A stretch of 64,000 bases of DNA from Saccharina japonica (GCA_008828725.1 MEHQ01000174.1:385635-449634), one strand, 5' to 3'. Numbered from the stretch's first letter, positions 10,571 through 23,035 are shown. Numbers and translations: made by a program. The notes: generated by a model not told the origin, from the letters alone.

Positions 10571-11699
10571 GCAGCTGTGGTGGCGCGGCGGCCGTGGCGC
10601 GGCAAAGCGAGGGGCGATTGCCAGGGATGGCAAATACCGGTATACCGGTAGATACCGGAAAACACACTGCGGCCGTAGGTATCTAAGAAATTGACGGTAA
10701 AAAAATGTGTACCCCACTCCCTGGCAAATAAAGCCTACAATGTCCACTGGAAACCCCCTTGGAATTGCAATTCATCCCCCCGGGGGTGGTTCAAGCGCAC
10801 TGGCGGTTGAACGGTAGTTATCGGTAGGAAACTCGACAAGCCAAGCGCTGAACTTAGGTGGTTACCGGTAAGTAACTGTTTTTTATTACTGGTGCAGCTG
10901 CATCTGCCATCACCGGCGAGTACCCATAGACGGGTGATGTTCGCGACATGCCCGGTAGGAAGAGAGCCCGCAAGCTGGCCGAAGATCGTAGAGCTGGCAC
11001 AAAAGTCTATAGTGGACGACCTCCAAGTGTTTTCGAGCCGCCGAAAGATCCCCCCGGAAAAAGTCCGAAACATGCAAATAACACCGCAAAAAATCGAACT
11101 AGAGCAGAGGAACTGGACCGAAAAAAGTCCGAAATATGCAAATAACCCCGCAAAATCGAAATATACAGTTGAGGGGCTGGTTCGAGATTCTCGCAACTGC
11201 GACCCTCGAGAAGCTCGAAACTGAACTGGGTATGATACATATCACAGGAATACACTTCTCCGAGAAAGTATGAGTAGTCAGACTCGTTATTCCGAGAAGA
11301 GCCGGCTCGGTTTCCTCGCTTTCCGAGGCAAATACGCACTCAATTCGAACTAAATAAAAACTCGGTTTACAACAACAAAGCCTTGCACAAAAACGGCCTT
11401 AACCTACTACAGCACTACAGCAGTACCTGGTACTCATATCATACGTGCACCTGGTATACTGCGCTGCGTAGTTTCGTAATATTTTCTCCCTGTTTTCTAT
11501 TTCTATATTTCATCGTTTCATGTCGTTTTTTTATGGTTTTTATTTTCAATGTTTTTATTTTCTTCCTTCTTTCTCTTCTGCAATTTTTCTGATGTGTGTA
11601 CCGTCTGATTTTCCTACATACCCAGCACGCTTGGCACTTGGCATTGCCTCGACTAACATATAATCTCCTTATTTTTGCTCATTTGCCAAGTATTTAGCG
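10571..11699. other. No gene seen; short tandem duplication
   Basis: Two copies of a unit of about 64 bp at 11053-11165 share the words AAAAAGTCCGAAA and ATGCAAATAAC. GGTATACCGGTA-type palindromes cluster at 10630-10660. No coding exon is recognised. Confidence 0.5.
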
Positions 11700-11925
11700 T
11701 ATAAACACGCAAGATAACACACCTACTAGCATGTATGATATGAACTTCCGAGCTGAGTTTCTCGAAACCATGTCTTAGAGGGTCACACACAACGAAAATG
11801 GTGGCTTTGGAAATATCTCGTCCAAATTTTTCCAAAGACGCATCGCTTGGCGTTTGCACCTCAAAGCATGATCGACAAAATCAGCTTCGAAAATCGTCCG
11901 AGGGGGTGTGTTACCTTATCACCCC
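11700..11925. repeat. Diverged relative of the 15.3-kb MITE
   Basis: The left end carries AGATAACACACC and the right end AAATCGTCCGAGGGGGTGTG. Internal words such as ACAACGAAAA and TTTGGAAA, with an ATCTCG block, match the element at 15274-15494 in order. The ends have drifted. Confidence 0.55.
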
Positions 11926-11987
11926 CGGGTGATAAAAATGCCTCTGTCTCGTAGTTTGAATTATTAGAGAGAGCTGATATCTCGCTA

Positions 11988-12109
11988 TTACGGGGGACCA
12001 TAGAAAATAGGGACCTACTACTGCTGTACACACAAAAAAAAACTTCATGTTTTCCTGTTTTTACCATAAACAACAATATTTGGTCTTATTTACTATGGTC
12101 CTCGGTAAT
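11988..12109. mobile_element. MITE with TTACGGGGGACCATAG ends
   Basis: Terminal inverted repeats of about 28 bp: left ATTACGGGGGACCATAGAAA, and right, read inverted, ATTACCGAGGACCATAGTAA. A second copy lies at 28057-28165 and a right-end fragment near 14850-14866. No coding capacity. Confidence 0.65.
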
Positions 12110-12890
12110 AGGGTAAATAATCAGCACAGACAGAAACATCGGTTTAACGTAACGAACAAACAGACAACAAATCGACATCCAGGGAATACACAACAAACAA
12201 CAACGGCAGTATGTCGTCTTTACATGCGTCCATATAAAGAGGAAAAATAACGGAAAAGCAGGACGCTTCAATCAAACCACCACGTTGCATGTCCAGATGT
12301 CCAGACATAATTTTACAAAATGTGTGTACGAGTGTGTATCGTACGTACAAACTACGACGTACAAACAAACTTGAATTTACATTATTCCGAGCGAATGCGA
12401 GTTTCTCATTTTCTAACTTCGACAGCGTAAAAACAATGGGAACCTCACATGATTCCCCGCCCACCGCCGCAGGCACGCACGCCACACTAATACTGGTATA
12501 CAAAATACCCGCTCGGGTATAAAACAGCATCATACGATACCATACCGTGCCGTATACCTGGTATATTATTACAGCTTACTCATACTATTCACACTATTAA
12601 TAATCATACTATACAAAAACGTAGAACGTACATGGTACATGCAGTCTATACATGTATATATCATAAGTTACTTGGTACGTATATGAACACGAAAATCCAA
12701 GGCCAGAACTTTGAACAATCATCGTTGTAATCAACCATCATCAATCGTCACCCCATCTACCCGATCCATAAATGCCCCCCGCAAAAGGCCGAGGGGGCCC
12801 TGAGTTCTAGAAAACCACCTGGAAAAAAAAAGCCACCCCAAAAAATGAACATGAAATACAAATACTTTAACCATTGCGTTACACGATCCC
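12110..12890. other. No gene seen
   Basis: AT-rich sequence with one TACCTGGTA word near 12555 and no recognisable exon or RNA gene. Confidence 0.5.
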
Positions 12891-12977
12891 TTAACCCCCT
12901 TAAGAAATGGTCCCACGTATTTGGGTAAAAATACTTGGGATTAGTGTAGGATATGTTTTCCAGTTCTGAATGGGTTA
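12891..12977. mobile_element. TTAA-flanked MITE (piggyBac-like), copy 1
   Basis: TTAA at 12891-12894 and 12974-12977 bracket about 79 bp that begins CCCCCTTAAGAA and ends CAGTTCTGAATGGG. The CCC...GGG ends next to a duplicated TTAA are the signature of piggyBac-type insertion. A second copy is at 54593-54680. Confidence 0.72.
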
Positions 12978-15273
12978 ATCGTCAGATCGTCAATCAGGCA
13001 AGGGGCAGATTGCAGAAAATAACAGCAGTACCGCCGTACTCGTAGGACCATCGCCATACTATTAATGGTACACCTGGTAACATATATACGTATCATACGT
13101 ATGTACAGCAGTTCAGCAGTACAGCTATCATATTGCTGTTTACTTTGTAAACTACGGAATAAAGAAACAACAGCAACAACTCTAACGACGCTACCTAATA
13201 CCTGGTACCACACAACAACAATAATGACAATGACAACACCAACAACGACACAACAAATACAGCAGCAGCAACAGACAACAACGGCAACGCAAAAAAACTA
13301 TTGAATAATATAACATATATACCAGGTATGATATACGTGGTGGTATACAAGTTCCGTGGTCACAAAACTACGCCAGAGAAACTACATTGTTACGCAGTAA
13401 GACGAGCACCGGTAGCATTTCTGCTGTGGTTGGCAACGGCAGCAATCAGCAAGTGAGCAAGTATCATAGAGGAAGCGTACGTGTGTCATTATATTTTATG
13501 ATGATACCGCAAGTAATATATCACGTACCCTGCGTACTTCGTACCAGGTGTGAGTTATGATGTTTTAAGATATATATGATACCAGGTATACCGATATGTA
13601 GATATCATACGGTACATTTGCTTCTTCTCGTTTATTTTTTGGTCCTCTATCTTCGATGCAGTAATAGCGGCAGTAACAACAGGGAGGCAGTGGAGGCGTC
13701 AGGAATTAGACGGCTGGCATTTTTACTGACGTTGTCTACTACTACTGCAGTCTACTGGCTTGCATCATAATACACTGAATAGGCTCGTATTAGTAGTCAC
13801 GCTCAAAAGTGCAGCATAAAGGTGCACGCATATAGACTGCCCCATGCTTGAAGTGCAGCAGAAGAGGTGCGCGCAGTAGACTGACTCACCCATCCATGTC
13901 AACGCCCCTCTCTCTTCAGTACGAACAGGGGTGGTATCGAAAGAGGCAGCTCTGGTTGCGCTTGTGGGGCCGAATATTATTATTCGCTGACCGTTGACCC
14001 TGCTCTGAGCGGCTCAGCCTTGTCTCGTAATAAATCGTAACCAAGGTATAATACCTCCTGGCACTTTACCCGCGGTACTACTATTCATATTAATATTCAA
14101 TAGTTCAAGTTGGTGCGCAATGCGATGGGTATCTGACACGCCTACTTACCGGTAAAATACTGCTGTACTGAATGGGTGTTCTGAATGTCGGCGGGTAGAA
14201 AGGAGAAGAACGAGAACGCACACACTGACATCTGACATACCCACAGACCGTATGGCACAACAGCAGCAGTATCTAGTTGTATGTACCACGGGGTAACACG
14301 CAAGACAAACACACCTTCCATTACTACGTAGAACGAATCTCCAAGCCGATCCTCTCGGTAACGGGGAGAGTGCAAACGTCGAGCAACCGATGCGTCTACG
14401 GAGGACGTACATCGACATCATTCCACATTCCACCGTCATCGTTGTGTTGTCCTCCCCCCGTGTTTCCGAGAAACTCGGGTTCCGAAATCCATCCCGCGCT
14501 AGATTGTGGCAAGGAGCTAACGTGAGATCAACAACAATATACGGGCAGACTGCACTCCAGACAGCAACGCTGTAAGCAAACAGCATCCAGCAGGAGCAGC
14601 GCCCCTAGGACAGCAGGAGTGTCATATATGTATGTCATGTATATATCAGCACGTGGCATGTCAACGGCTCTTTCTTTGTTTGTACATACGATACATACAT
14701 TAAAAAAAGGTATACTATCAATATGTATTTATGTCATATTATTATACAAGAGGTACGGATCTACAGAGTAATAATAGTCGCCGTGTCTTAACTCACCAAA
14801 AACCAATATATTTTCCTGATTTTACCAACCAAATGTTGTCCTTTTTACTATGGTCCCCCGTATTATATATAGTGAATAATGCTCGATGCGAATGGACGAG
14901 CAGTGGGAATGCTATGCTGAACTGAACCGTATGCGCGTTAAAAAAGGCTATTATTAGTACTCGTACATACCCGGGTGGGAAAACAGAATGGAAGACACCT
15001 GTGACCATGGTTACTGCTACACGAGTCTGCAATGATAGTAGTCCAGGAATTCGCTGAAACCTCCCGCGAGTTGAGCTGGAACGTATGATAAAATTGATGA
15101 TACAACGAATACTATCTACAAGGAAGCGGCAGCAAAGCCACGAATATCATATCATGGCGTAGAAGCCTCGCGGCTTGTCGTCATGTCGACGTTGAGCATA
15201 CATACGCTCTTGCAAGGCCTTACTATACCGGTAGGATTTAGAATTTAGAGTGACACCAACAGTCGAGAGCGCC
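12978..15273. other. No gene seen; AT-rich DNA with repeat scraps
   Basis: Several TACCTGGTA/TACCAGGTA words, a scrap of the GTGTTCTTCAC family at 13350-13410 and another at 14160-14222 (inverted), and a right-end fragment of the GGGGGACCATAG MITE near 14850. No coding exon is convincing. Confidence 0.5.
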
Positions 15274-15494
15274 TACCGTGTAACACGGAAGATAACACAC
15301 CCCCTCGGACGATTTTCCTTGTCGATTTTCTCCACAACCAGGGGGGCACCCACAACGAAAACGGTCGTTTTGGAAAGATCTCGTCGAGATCTGTCCATAG
15401 ACGCACCGCTCGGCATTCGCACTCTCTCGGTTGTCGAGAAAATGAGCTTGGAAAATCGTCCGTGGGGGTGTGTTATCTTCCGTGTTATACGGTA
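15274..15494. mobile_element. 221-bp MITE with ~66-bp terminal inverted repeats
   Basis: The left end starts TACCGTGTAACACGGAAGAT and the right end, read inverted, TACCGTATAACACGGAAGAT. The match continues through GATAACACACCCC and CGGACGATTTTCC to CGACAACC for about 66 bp. The interior has no coding potential. Diverged relatives lie at 11700-11925, 22560-22890 and 25135-25445. Confidence 0.8.
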
Positions 15495-15510
15495 TTATAG
15501 CGTGGGTGTG

Positions 15511-15613
15511 TGTGTTCTTCACACTAAACCTTCCTTTTTACCCGTCAACATCCAGCACACCCAGTGTCCGTGCCGATTCTTCATCCTAGAGAGGTACCAG
15601 ATCTGTGGTCACG
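15511..15613 (+). repeat. GTGTTCTTCAC dispersed family
   Basis: Matches 26005-26120 in order: GTGTTCTTCAC, TAAACCTTCC, CATCCAGCACACCCAGTGTC, GGTACCAG and CTGTGGTCAC. The family is found on both strands and has no coding potential. Confidence 0.7.
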
Positions 15614-15800
15614 AAAATTCCAAAATTCGACGAGAGTCGAAGAGGGAAGAAAGTGCTGAAACCTTCTCGCGATAAAACTGCAAGGCGCATACCGTACAGT
15701 AGTAGTGGGGTGGGAAGAGAAGAGCCTACTTAGTGACCACGGATCTGAGTTACGACTACAGAGGGAGAGAGAAGAGGAGGGCAAACACAATAAATGGGAT
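15614..15800 (+). repeat. CGACGAGGGAAGAAAG dispersed family, copy 1
   Basis: Ordered shared blocks with 24018-24195 and, inverted, with 34650-35398: GAGGGAAGAAAG, CTTCTCGCG, TGCAAGGC and a GGATCTGAG-TACGAC block. Non-coding. Confidence 0.6.
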
Positions 15801-16048
15801 ATATAAAAAAAAAAAAAATGGCATTCCTCACGGAGCACAAATGCTTGCGTACGAGCTGTAAATTCTAAAAAAAATAGGAAAACCCAGCCTGCAAATTCTC
15901 AAACATATGTCGCGTACGAGCGTGTACTGCTGCTGCTGCTGTGTACTCGGACAGATCATACACGCAAGAAAAAAAGAGAAGTTGATTTGGGCACACGGAA
16001 CAACCACCGATTTTCAGAACGGAACAACGACAGGCGGAAAAACTTTGC

Positions 16049-16081
<33 letters not shown>

Positions 16082-16919
16082 CGTAAATAAGTTGTATTGC
16101 AGGAACCGGGCTGCTGGGAGCTTCGAGATTCGAGATTCGGCTGCATCATGCATGATACATGATTGCATGAAAACTCATGATGCAAATGCAAGGTCAACAT
16201 TCAACAGCCGGCATGCCACATGTGTAGTCTGCCTCTCAGAAACTCTGGATTCCAAGCTTGCGCTCGCTTCCTCCCGTATCCCTGAGGTACCCCCCCCCCC
16301 CAGAGTCACTGGAGTCCGCCTTGACCCCGAGCAGGTGTTTACGAAGATTTTGGTTACAAACCAATTTGGTTAGGTTTTTTGTAGTCTGCTCGCTCTATAT
16401 TAGCAATCCCAACCGCCGAAAAAATAGGATCCTGATTGAAGGCTGTGGGGGGAAAAAAAGTGACCCCAAGATGCCCCGTGTATGACCGGAGTCCTGTTTT
16501 GGGGACAAATTACTTGAAATTAGACTTACAGCAGTAGATATTACTTTGTTTACAGTGCAGTTTCAAGAAGGTTGAAGCATATTTATTTCTTGGGTTGAAC
16601 TCTGCGGGTTGGGTCAGTTCTGTTGGCCTTCGGATTCACCAGTTCCTCGTGTGTGTTGGTTTCAAATATTACCCCAACCAAATTGGATTATCGCAAATAC
16701 ACTAATAATAGACCTGATGATTGTGGTTGACTTGAAATCCCGGGGGTGTCTACCGCAAGCAGAAAAGGGAGACTACACCAGGCGTTCGTTCCTCGTATAT
16801 ATCATACATATAATACATACCAGCTATATACTCGTACGCGTGGACCGGACTAAAACGAAGAATACAAAAAAAAACTCCTGAAAGCTCGTGTATACACAGG
16901 TACGTAGCAGTACGTAGTA
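15801..16919. other. No gene seen; (TTG)n at 16047-16081
   Basis: Contains a TTG/GTT microsatellite, an AT-rich interior and a scrap (near 16498-16535) resembling the middle of the TTAA MITE. No exon recognised. Confidence 0.5.
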
Positions 16920-17465
16920 TGATACGTAAAATGTTTATTTTTTATTATTTTTCTTCTTTTTCGCTTTTTCTCTTTTTTTTTCTTCTTTTTTTTTCTCTTT
17001 TATGCACCTGGATTGCTAGCAGGGTAGGTCTTGCCTGTCGTATATGGCATTGCATTGTCTGCTCTTCTTATCGCTTTTTTCTTTCTTTTCTCTTTTTTTT
17101 CTCTTGCATGCACCTGGATTGCTAGCAGGGTAGGTCTTGCCTGTCGCATATGGCATTGCATTGTCTGCTCTGCTTACTGCACTGAGTGTAGTATCTCTGT
17201 GTCGTAGTTTTGTGACCACAGAACTGGTACCTTTTTAGGATGATGAATCGGCACGGACACTGGGTGTGCTGGATGTCGACGGGTAGAAAGGAAGGTTTAA
17301 TGTGAAGAACACACACACACACACTGCACGGAGCGTAATATCTCTGTCGTAGTTTTGTGACCACAGAACTGGTACCTTTTTAGGATGAAGAATCGGCACG
17401 GACACTAGGTGTGCTGGATGTCGACGGGTAGAAAAGAAGGTTTAATGTGAAGAACACACACGCAC
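16920..17465 (-). repeat. GTGTTCTTCAC family, tandem inverted copies
   Basis: The block TGCACCTGGATTGCTAGCAG occurs twice (17003 and 17109), with T-rich DNA before each. The GTCGACGGGTAGAAA-GAAGG block also occurs twice (near 17274 and 17421). The unit reappears inverted at 26005-26290. This looks like a local duplication of one dispersed repeat. Confidence 0.65.
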
Positions 17466-18134
17466 GTACGTAGCCACCGGGCGAGTAACCGGCCAAGTGA
17501 CACCGACCAGCCCAAAGAAGTTCATAGCTACCGGTATGTCTTAGGTGAACGTGAAAACACCAAGATCTTATATGTTGTGGTTAGGTTTGCATCAGCATTA
17601 CGTACCCAAATATCAGCTAATTGCGCGAGCAGAGACACACAACTGCTGTTTAGGCGTAATGGTCCACGTACTTATGTACGTAGCTCTCGGGCCAGGCCAC
17701 GTGGCATCGAAATAAACTCTGCATGTTCAAGGTGCGACCAGGAGGCGACACTGAAATGTATGTTGTTTTGTCATCACACCAGCTGATAAATATAAATACC
17801 CTTGCTTGCTTTTGCCTGTAGGGGCCTGCAGGCCTCTCGCACGTTTGGGTACCACTAAAAGTTATACCAGTGGGTAGGTATTAAAGGATACTGATTTCGT
17901 CTTTCTGGTAAGACAAAAACCCCAACCTCCAAACACCAAAATAGTCATTGCCCCATTCCTGCCCGCCGCCGACGGATGTTTTCATCGCATAAAGCACCCC
18001 TCTCACACACCACATAGTATTAACTAGTGTTTCGTATCGTATCGGAAGTTGCCGATAAATCGAAAATCGTATCGGTAATCGTATCAGAAAACAAAGTATC
18101 CCGATATTCGATAACAAGGCCTTACTCCTAGCGA
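17466..18134. other. No gene seen
   Basis: AT-rich intergenic DNA with no repeat or exon I can name, ending at a G run (18137-18160) and a C run (18171-18187) that together form a large G/C palindrome. Confidence 0.45.
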
Positions 18135-18204
18135 GGTGGGGGGGGGGGGGGGGGGGGGGGCCGCCTTTTGCCCCCCCCCCCCCCCCCTAATTAATGCCCT
18201 GGTG

Positions 18205-18523
18205 TGTATGTATATGGTAAGACACCCACGAGGCAGATACATAGCAATACCCATTGCTGTCTCTGGAAGTGGCCACACCCGAAATTATGTCAATCCATTG
18301 AAGCTGTCATCCATATGCGAGTCCTCCTCACAAGCGGTTCTTAGTAGGATGCAGCTCACCCTTCATGCGACTCGCTTAACACCTCACGGCGCTTCGCGCT
18401 TGGTGCAAGCAATGTCTGCCTGGTTCGTGAAAACCCAACGTGCTCCGTCCTGGCATTGTAGGGACGCGAGGGTCTATGGTCATACGACTACGACCATAAC
18501 ACGACATGAGTACACCCCTCCCC
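18205..18523 (+). repeat. SINE-like poly(C)-tailed repeat, copy S2
   Basis: Aligns inverted with 53.1-53.5 kb and 63.2-63.5 kb from the word ATGGTAAGACACCCACG through GAGTACACCCC. It is 5'-truncated. A C run precedes it (18171-18187) and a short C-rich tail ends it. Confidence 0.8.
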
Positions 18524-18600
18524 TGTCTCGAAAGGGATGCGTGGTCAAAGGCCGAATGACTAAGGCATGCAACAAACGAGCACGCCCCCCCGGCCCCCCT
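18524..18600 (+). repeat. 5'-truncated 3' end of the poly(C) LINE, copy L3
   Basis: Carries GTCTCGAAAGGGATGCGTGG, ATGACTAAGGCA and AACAAACGAG, then C runs. These are the last ~60 bp of the LINE at 49.85-52.88 kb. It is joined directly to the C tail of S2, in the same orientation. Confidence 0.75.
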
Positions 18601-20330
18601 GTTTTGGCAGGGTACAAACGTGACTTATAGGACGTGAGGGGTCAGGAAGAAGACAAAAAAAATGCGTGCTTGGTCTGCAGTACCATGCCCTGTATTTCCT
18701 TTTCTCCGCCTCGCTTATCGCTTATCATATCGAAATTGGAATTTTTTACCGACCCGATCTGATCCGATAAATATCGGGTTTTTAGGCCCGAATCCGATCG
18801 GAATCGATTATCTTTCCGATATATACAACCCTATCATAGATATAAAGGGCGGTACTCGGTTTCGTTGCCTTTTGATCGCTGTTTGTTGTGGCTTGTGGGC
18901 AAAAAGCCTTCCGTGACCTCAGGTTGTTTTCAAAAACAGACTCGTAGTTTTTCACAATCTCCATTTTCCGTTTTTGTCGAGCACACCGACCTCGAGCCAC
19001 ACAATAGCTCACCGCTCTACTGCACATAGAGTAGTTCACACAGCTTACAAAATAGAGTTTCGACGAAATCCTCGATCACACAGCTGTTGTTTTTTTTTTT
19101 TTTTTATGAACATAGTTCAGTAGCAGGTGGGGGGGGAAACTCCCGTGCGTCGCATGGGCTTTTAAGATCCCGGGGTGAACCTGGTCTAAACCTGGTTATA
19201 TCTTAGCGCGCGTTTTTGTTCTGAGGAAACACAACACCATCCTTTTCTTGCCAAGCTAAGAATGGGCCTATTTTAGAACCTTGATTGGAAAAAGCGGGGA
19301 TCAGGGGAAAATACGAGAGCCTACTCGAAAACTTGTATCTATACATAATGTCATACTACAAAAAAGTCCGGAAAAAAGAGGGCATGGGGGAAAAAAGGAA
19401 AAAAAAGGTCCGAAACGCGGACTTTATAGACCCTTCTTCGATGGAAACTCAAAATTGTACCGAAATGCGCGATGGAGATCGCTCTGAAAAAGACACGGAT
19501 CGATCCTTTTTTATCGATGGCCGATCCTGACCGATTCTTTTTATCGCCGCCCTAAATACGGCTACAAGTATCTCGAAAGGTTCGGCCATTATCGGAAAAA
19601 GTGCCGGTCTCGACCCATTCCGATATTCTCACCCTTTTTCAGCTATGTATATATATATATATACCTGGCGCCTTTGTACGAGCACTTTTCGGCTAAAAGC
19701 CAAGTACGCCGACACGGGAAAACGTGGGTACACGCGTATATAGCATTCGTACGCTTCGTTATATAGTTGTCCGACAGCGCTGTTCTTCACAGCAAGCAGA
19801 GTAAATTAATTATTATAAATGACAAGACATTTGAGTGTTTTGCGTACGTACCAGTAGTAAATTGTTTTCAAGACTACGAGTAGTGAAATTAGTTTCTAAA
19901 AAATTGTCCCGAGGGCTTGGAATAAATGTAATTTCGGCAAAAAAAAAACTGAAAAAAAAAAACTGAAAAAAGTGAGATTGAAAAGTAACGATAGTAACGA
20001 TCGCTACTTTTCCTTTTGGTCTTTTTGCTCATCAATATGATTGGTCTACAAATCCCCCCAAATCCCAGGCCCTTTCCATTTCCAGGCACAACACAGCAGC
20101 AGACTCCCTCTCGGCAAACAAGGCTGGGTATCTAGAGTATGCTACGACTACGAGTACCCTAAGACGATGACCTCCGTCTAGAGCACGAGAGCCCCAGAGA
20201 CATGAGCTGGTCCGTGAAGTATGAGGCGGAAGAGCGGCGTTGAAGTGTTTAGTCGGGCCGCCAGCCAGCCAGCCAATACTCAGGCATGCTCTGCACCGAC
20301 TGCTTGCATGCCGTCTTCTTGTATACCTGG
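18601..20330. other. No gene seen
   Basis: AT-rich. Holds an inverted copy of the TTTCGTCGAAACTC-type short repeat at 19055-19105 next to a T run, and (TA)n near 19650. No exon supported. Confidence 0.45.
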
Positions 20331-20332
20331 TA

Positions 20333-20491
20333 CAGTACAGTACACCTAATAAGAAATTCAGGGTGATATTTAGGGGGGAGTAAGAAATTCGAGAGTCCTC
20401 ATCTTGAAATTATTGTAGAAAACACCCTCTCTCGGATAAGAAAATCCAGCTTGGGCCAGAATTTCTGTTTCTTATTAGGTGTCCTGTACTG
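20333..20491. mobile_element. TA-flanked MITE (Tc1/mariner-like), copy 1
   Basis: TA at 20331-20332 and 20492-20493. The inverted ends are CAGTACAGTACACCTAATAA and, read inverted from the right, CAGTACAGGACACCTAATAA, continuing as GAAA. 159 bp, no coding. A TA target with CAG ends is characteristic of the Tc1/mariner/pogo superfamily. Copy 2 is at 48314-48486. Confidence 0.8.
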
Positions 20492-20758
20492 TATGGCATG
20501 ATAGAGCCCCAGTTGCTTGGATATCCACAAAAAAAAACACTTTTCAATCCCACCACGGCGGGTGCTGCAGCAGCACTGCGGTGTGATGTTGCCGTGGTCG
20601 TTGCGCCGCGCGCGAGCTTCGAAAGTAGGGCTCCGGCGCGGTGGCACAAGTAAGCTACGTTACTGCTGTAGCAGCTGCTGTACATACCTCGAAGCTGCTT
20701 GCTGCTTGCTGTGCTGTTGATAGTTGCTGCTGCTATCATATGTATAATATATAATATA

Positions 20759-21518
20759 GGGCAACTGCCAAAATCAGGTATACCTGATCCATTTGAGCCA
20801 AAATCAGGTATATACTAAACCCAAGTAAAAAACGCACGCCACGAACGGTGTTTTCCAGGACTTTTTGGCTGTGAGAAATAATCAAACATATTTTTGAATT
20901 TGCGCCTGAACAGCAGAATGATACCGAATGTGTGTGTCCTCCAAACTCTTGATACATGTTGTATACTATTTTCAGAATGGATATTAATATATGTCGTATG
21001 CTTTCATTGATTTCGTGATCACACTCACTCCTACGACGTGTATTTCCGTATTCTTGTATACCAGCTACGTATGTATATAGTCGTAGCCACATTGATAGCA
21101 TACGAACAAAACATCGAGTTAATTTGAGACTGAACTGCTCGCTTTCCGTACCGTGTCACCAAGCAGCAGTACGTAATACCTGGTATATTACAACAGGTCC
21201 ATTGTGCTGTATGCACGCGTATGATACGTTCTGTAGTTGTGGCGGGTCGCGTGTACGTAGTGTGGTGATGTCTTCGTGTCGGGCGTATAGGAGACAGTGT
21301 ACGTATGGCCTCTGATTGGCTCAAAATTCGCCAAAATCAGTTGAAAGCTAAACAAAGTAGACAAATCCAGGTGTACCTGACCATTTCATGCCAAAATCAG
21401 GTACGATGTGAGGCTGGCCAATGAGAGGTGTCCTAGCGTGTGATTTGTACTTGGTTTTAGTGTAGTACCTGTTTTTGGCACCAAAGTGACCAGGTGTACC
21501 TGATTTTGGCTAAAGCCC
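20759..21518. mobile_element. 760-bp TA-flanked element with CCAAAATCAGG ends
   Basis: The left end is GGGCAACTGCCAAAATCAGG. The right end, read inverted, is GGGCTTTAGCCAAAATCAGG. Both continue into GTAYACCTG and are flanked by TA. Extra subterminal copies of GCCAAAATCAGGTA occur near 20800 and 21390 and are likely binding sites for a transposase. No transposase ORF is inside, so it is non-autonomous. Confidence 0.75.
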
Positions 21519-23035
21519 TATAATATATAATATATAATACCCACTTTGGCCCGGAATATAAGGACCGTTTGTATATTAACATGTCATTGGAATGGTGCTT
21601 ATATTTAGGTTCAGAGTGGTACTATAGCAATTTTATTATAGCTTCTTCCGCGTCTGCGGCGCTACGTGCTGCTTGCTTGCCGTGCCGCCGCTGGTATCGC
21701 TAGACTTTCGTAAGCAGCAGCGCCGTAGCTCTGTCGCTATCGCCGCCACCCACTACCACTGCTACTGTTGTGTTTGCTTGGTGTTATTAACGTGCTTACT
21801 GCTTGATGATGCTTTTGTACCGAAACGGTACACCTGTATATGCCCGAGAGGTCTACGAGTATAAACTATTTTCGGGTTTGTTTGCCCTCGTGTGTCGTGT
21901 GGATATTCCGTATCCATGGATATTCCGTATCCGTACCAGGTACAGTATTCATCACCCTTGCACCCCCATGCTCCGTGAGTTAGGGCATCGCATTTTGTTT
22001 TTTTTGTGTCGCCGCCGTGCCCCTATACCCCTTTCTGGTACGGCATGGGGGGTTTGCAAACTCAGTTTATGACAACTTACAACTTACCCGCAAACACAAC
22101 TAAAACGATACCAAAAGGAATTTAACTTTTTTATGTCTGAAGTAATGAACCTGCAGGAAAAAAATATGCGCAAACACTCTACGAGTATTGGTCTATTGAT
22201 GATGTACGAGTAGATACCTCTCGGACATAAGGTCTCACGTCTCAACGCCGACTTGCCGACGTCCCTGGTACATATGTTACCAGCTGGTATGATACATACA
22301 AACATTACAAGAAGATTCGTTGAAAGTTTACGAGAGTCGAGATCGATGATCGAGTATCGCCAAATTTCGGAAGATCGCCCAAAATATCGAAATCGTTTTT
22401 TTTTGCCGATCTTTTCAAATAATCGATCGCCATCGGTTTCAAGAGACGATCTCCCAACACTGGTATATATGTACCGGTATATATATACTTCGTATGCAAG
22501 ACATGATTTGAATATAAACATTTGTTTCTTATGAGTTTCAGTAACTGAGAGGGAAAGCTCAACCGACATCCGAGATCAGACTCCCCGGAAGCCCAAGAGA
22601 CGCCTATATATGTACGCCTACGTATAGTTCCGGCGTTGTAAACCGCCGTCTAATGCCCTGCAACACCGCAACATGGCACGCTCCCTGGCTCTCGGCCTTA
22701 TTTCCAAGCTGAGTTTCTCGGCAACCACCAAGCAATGAGGTTATGGAAATATCTCGAACGATATATATATTCCAAACCACAATTTTCGACGTGTCTGCCC
22801 CCCTTTTTACTATCCAGAAAATCGGCTCGGAAAATCGGAAACCATCGCAGTGGGTGTGCTACCATCTTGCTATTTTATACGGTGCAATGCTGGTGCAAGT
22901 CGATCGCCCCGGTGATCTACTAATAGTGGTACCCTCGAATGCTACTAAGAGTTGGTTTCCGGGGTTCAAATCTCACGTGGGTCGGACTTTTGAGTTTATT
23001 TGCAAAAAAAAAAAAAACGGAATCAACTGCTGAGA
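21519..23035. other. No gene seen; diverged MITE and a Pol III box-like pair
   Basis: 22560-22890 shares blocks with the 15.3-kb MITE. At 22891-22902 TGGTGCAAGTCG resembles a tRNA A box, and at 22963-22973 GGTTCAAATCT resembles a B box, with an A run at 23004-23017. This could be a tRNA-derived SINE, but the T stem does not pair well. Confidence 0.35.

Noticed and set aside
22891..22985. Possible tRNA gene
   Set aside because: A- and B-box-like words exist, but acceptor and T stems do not pair; at best a tRNA-derived repeat.
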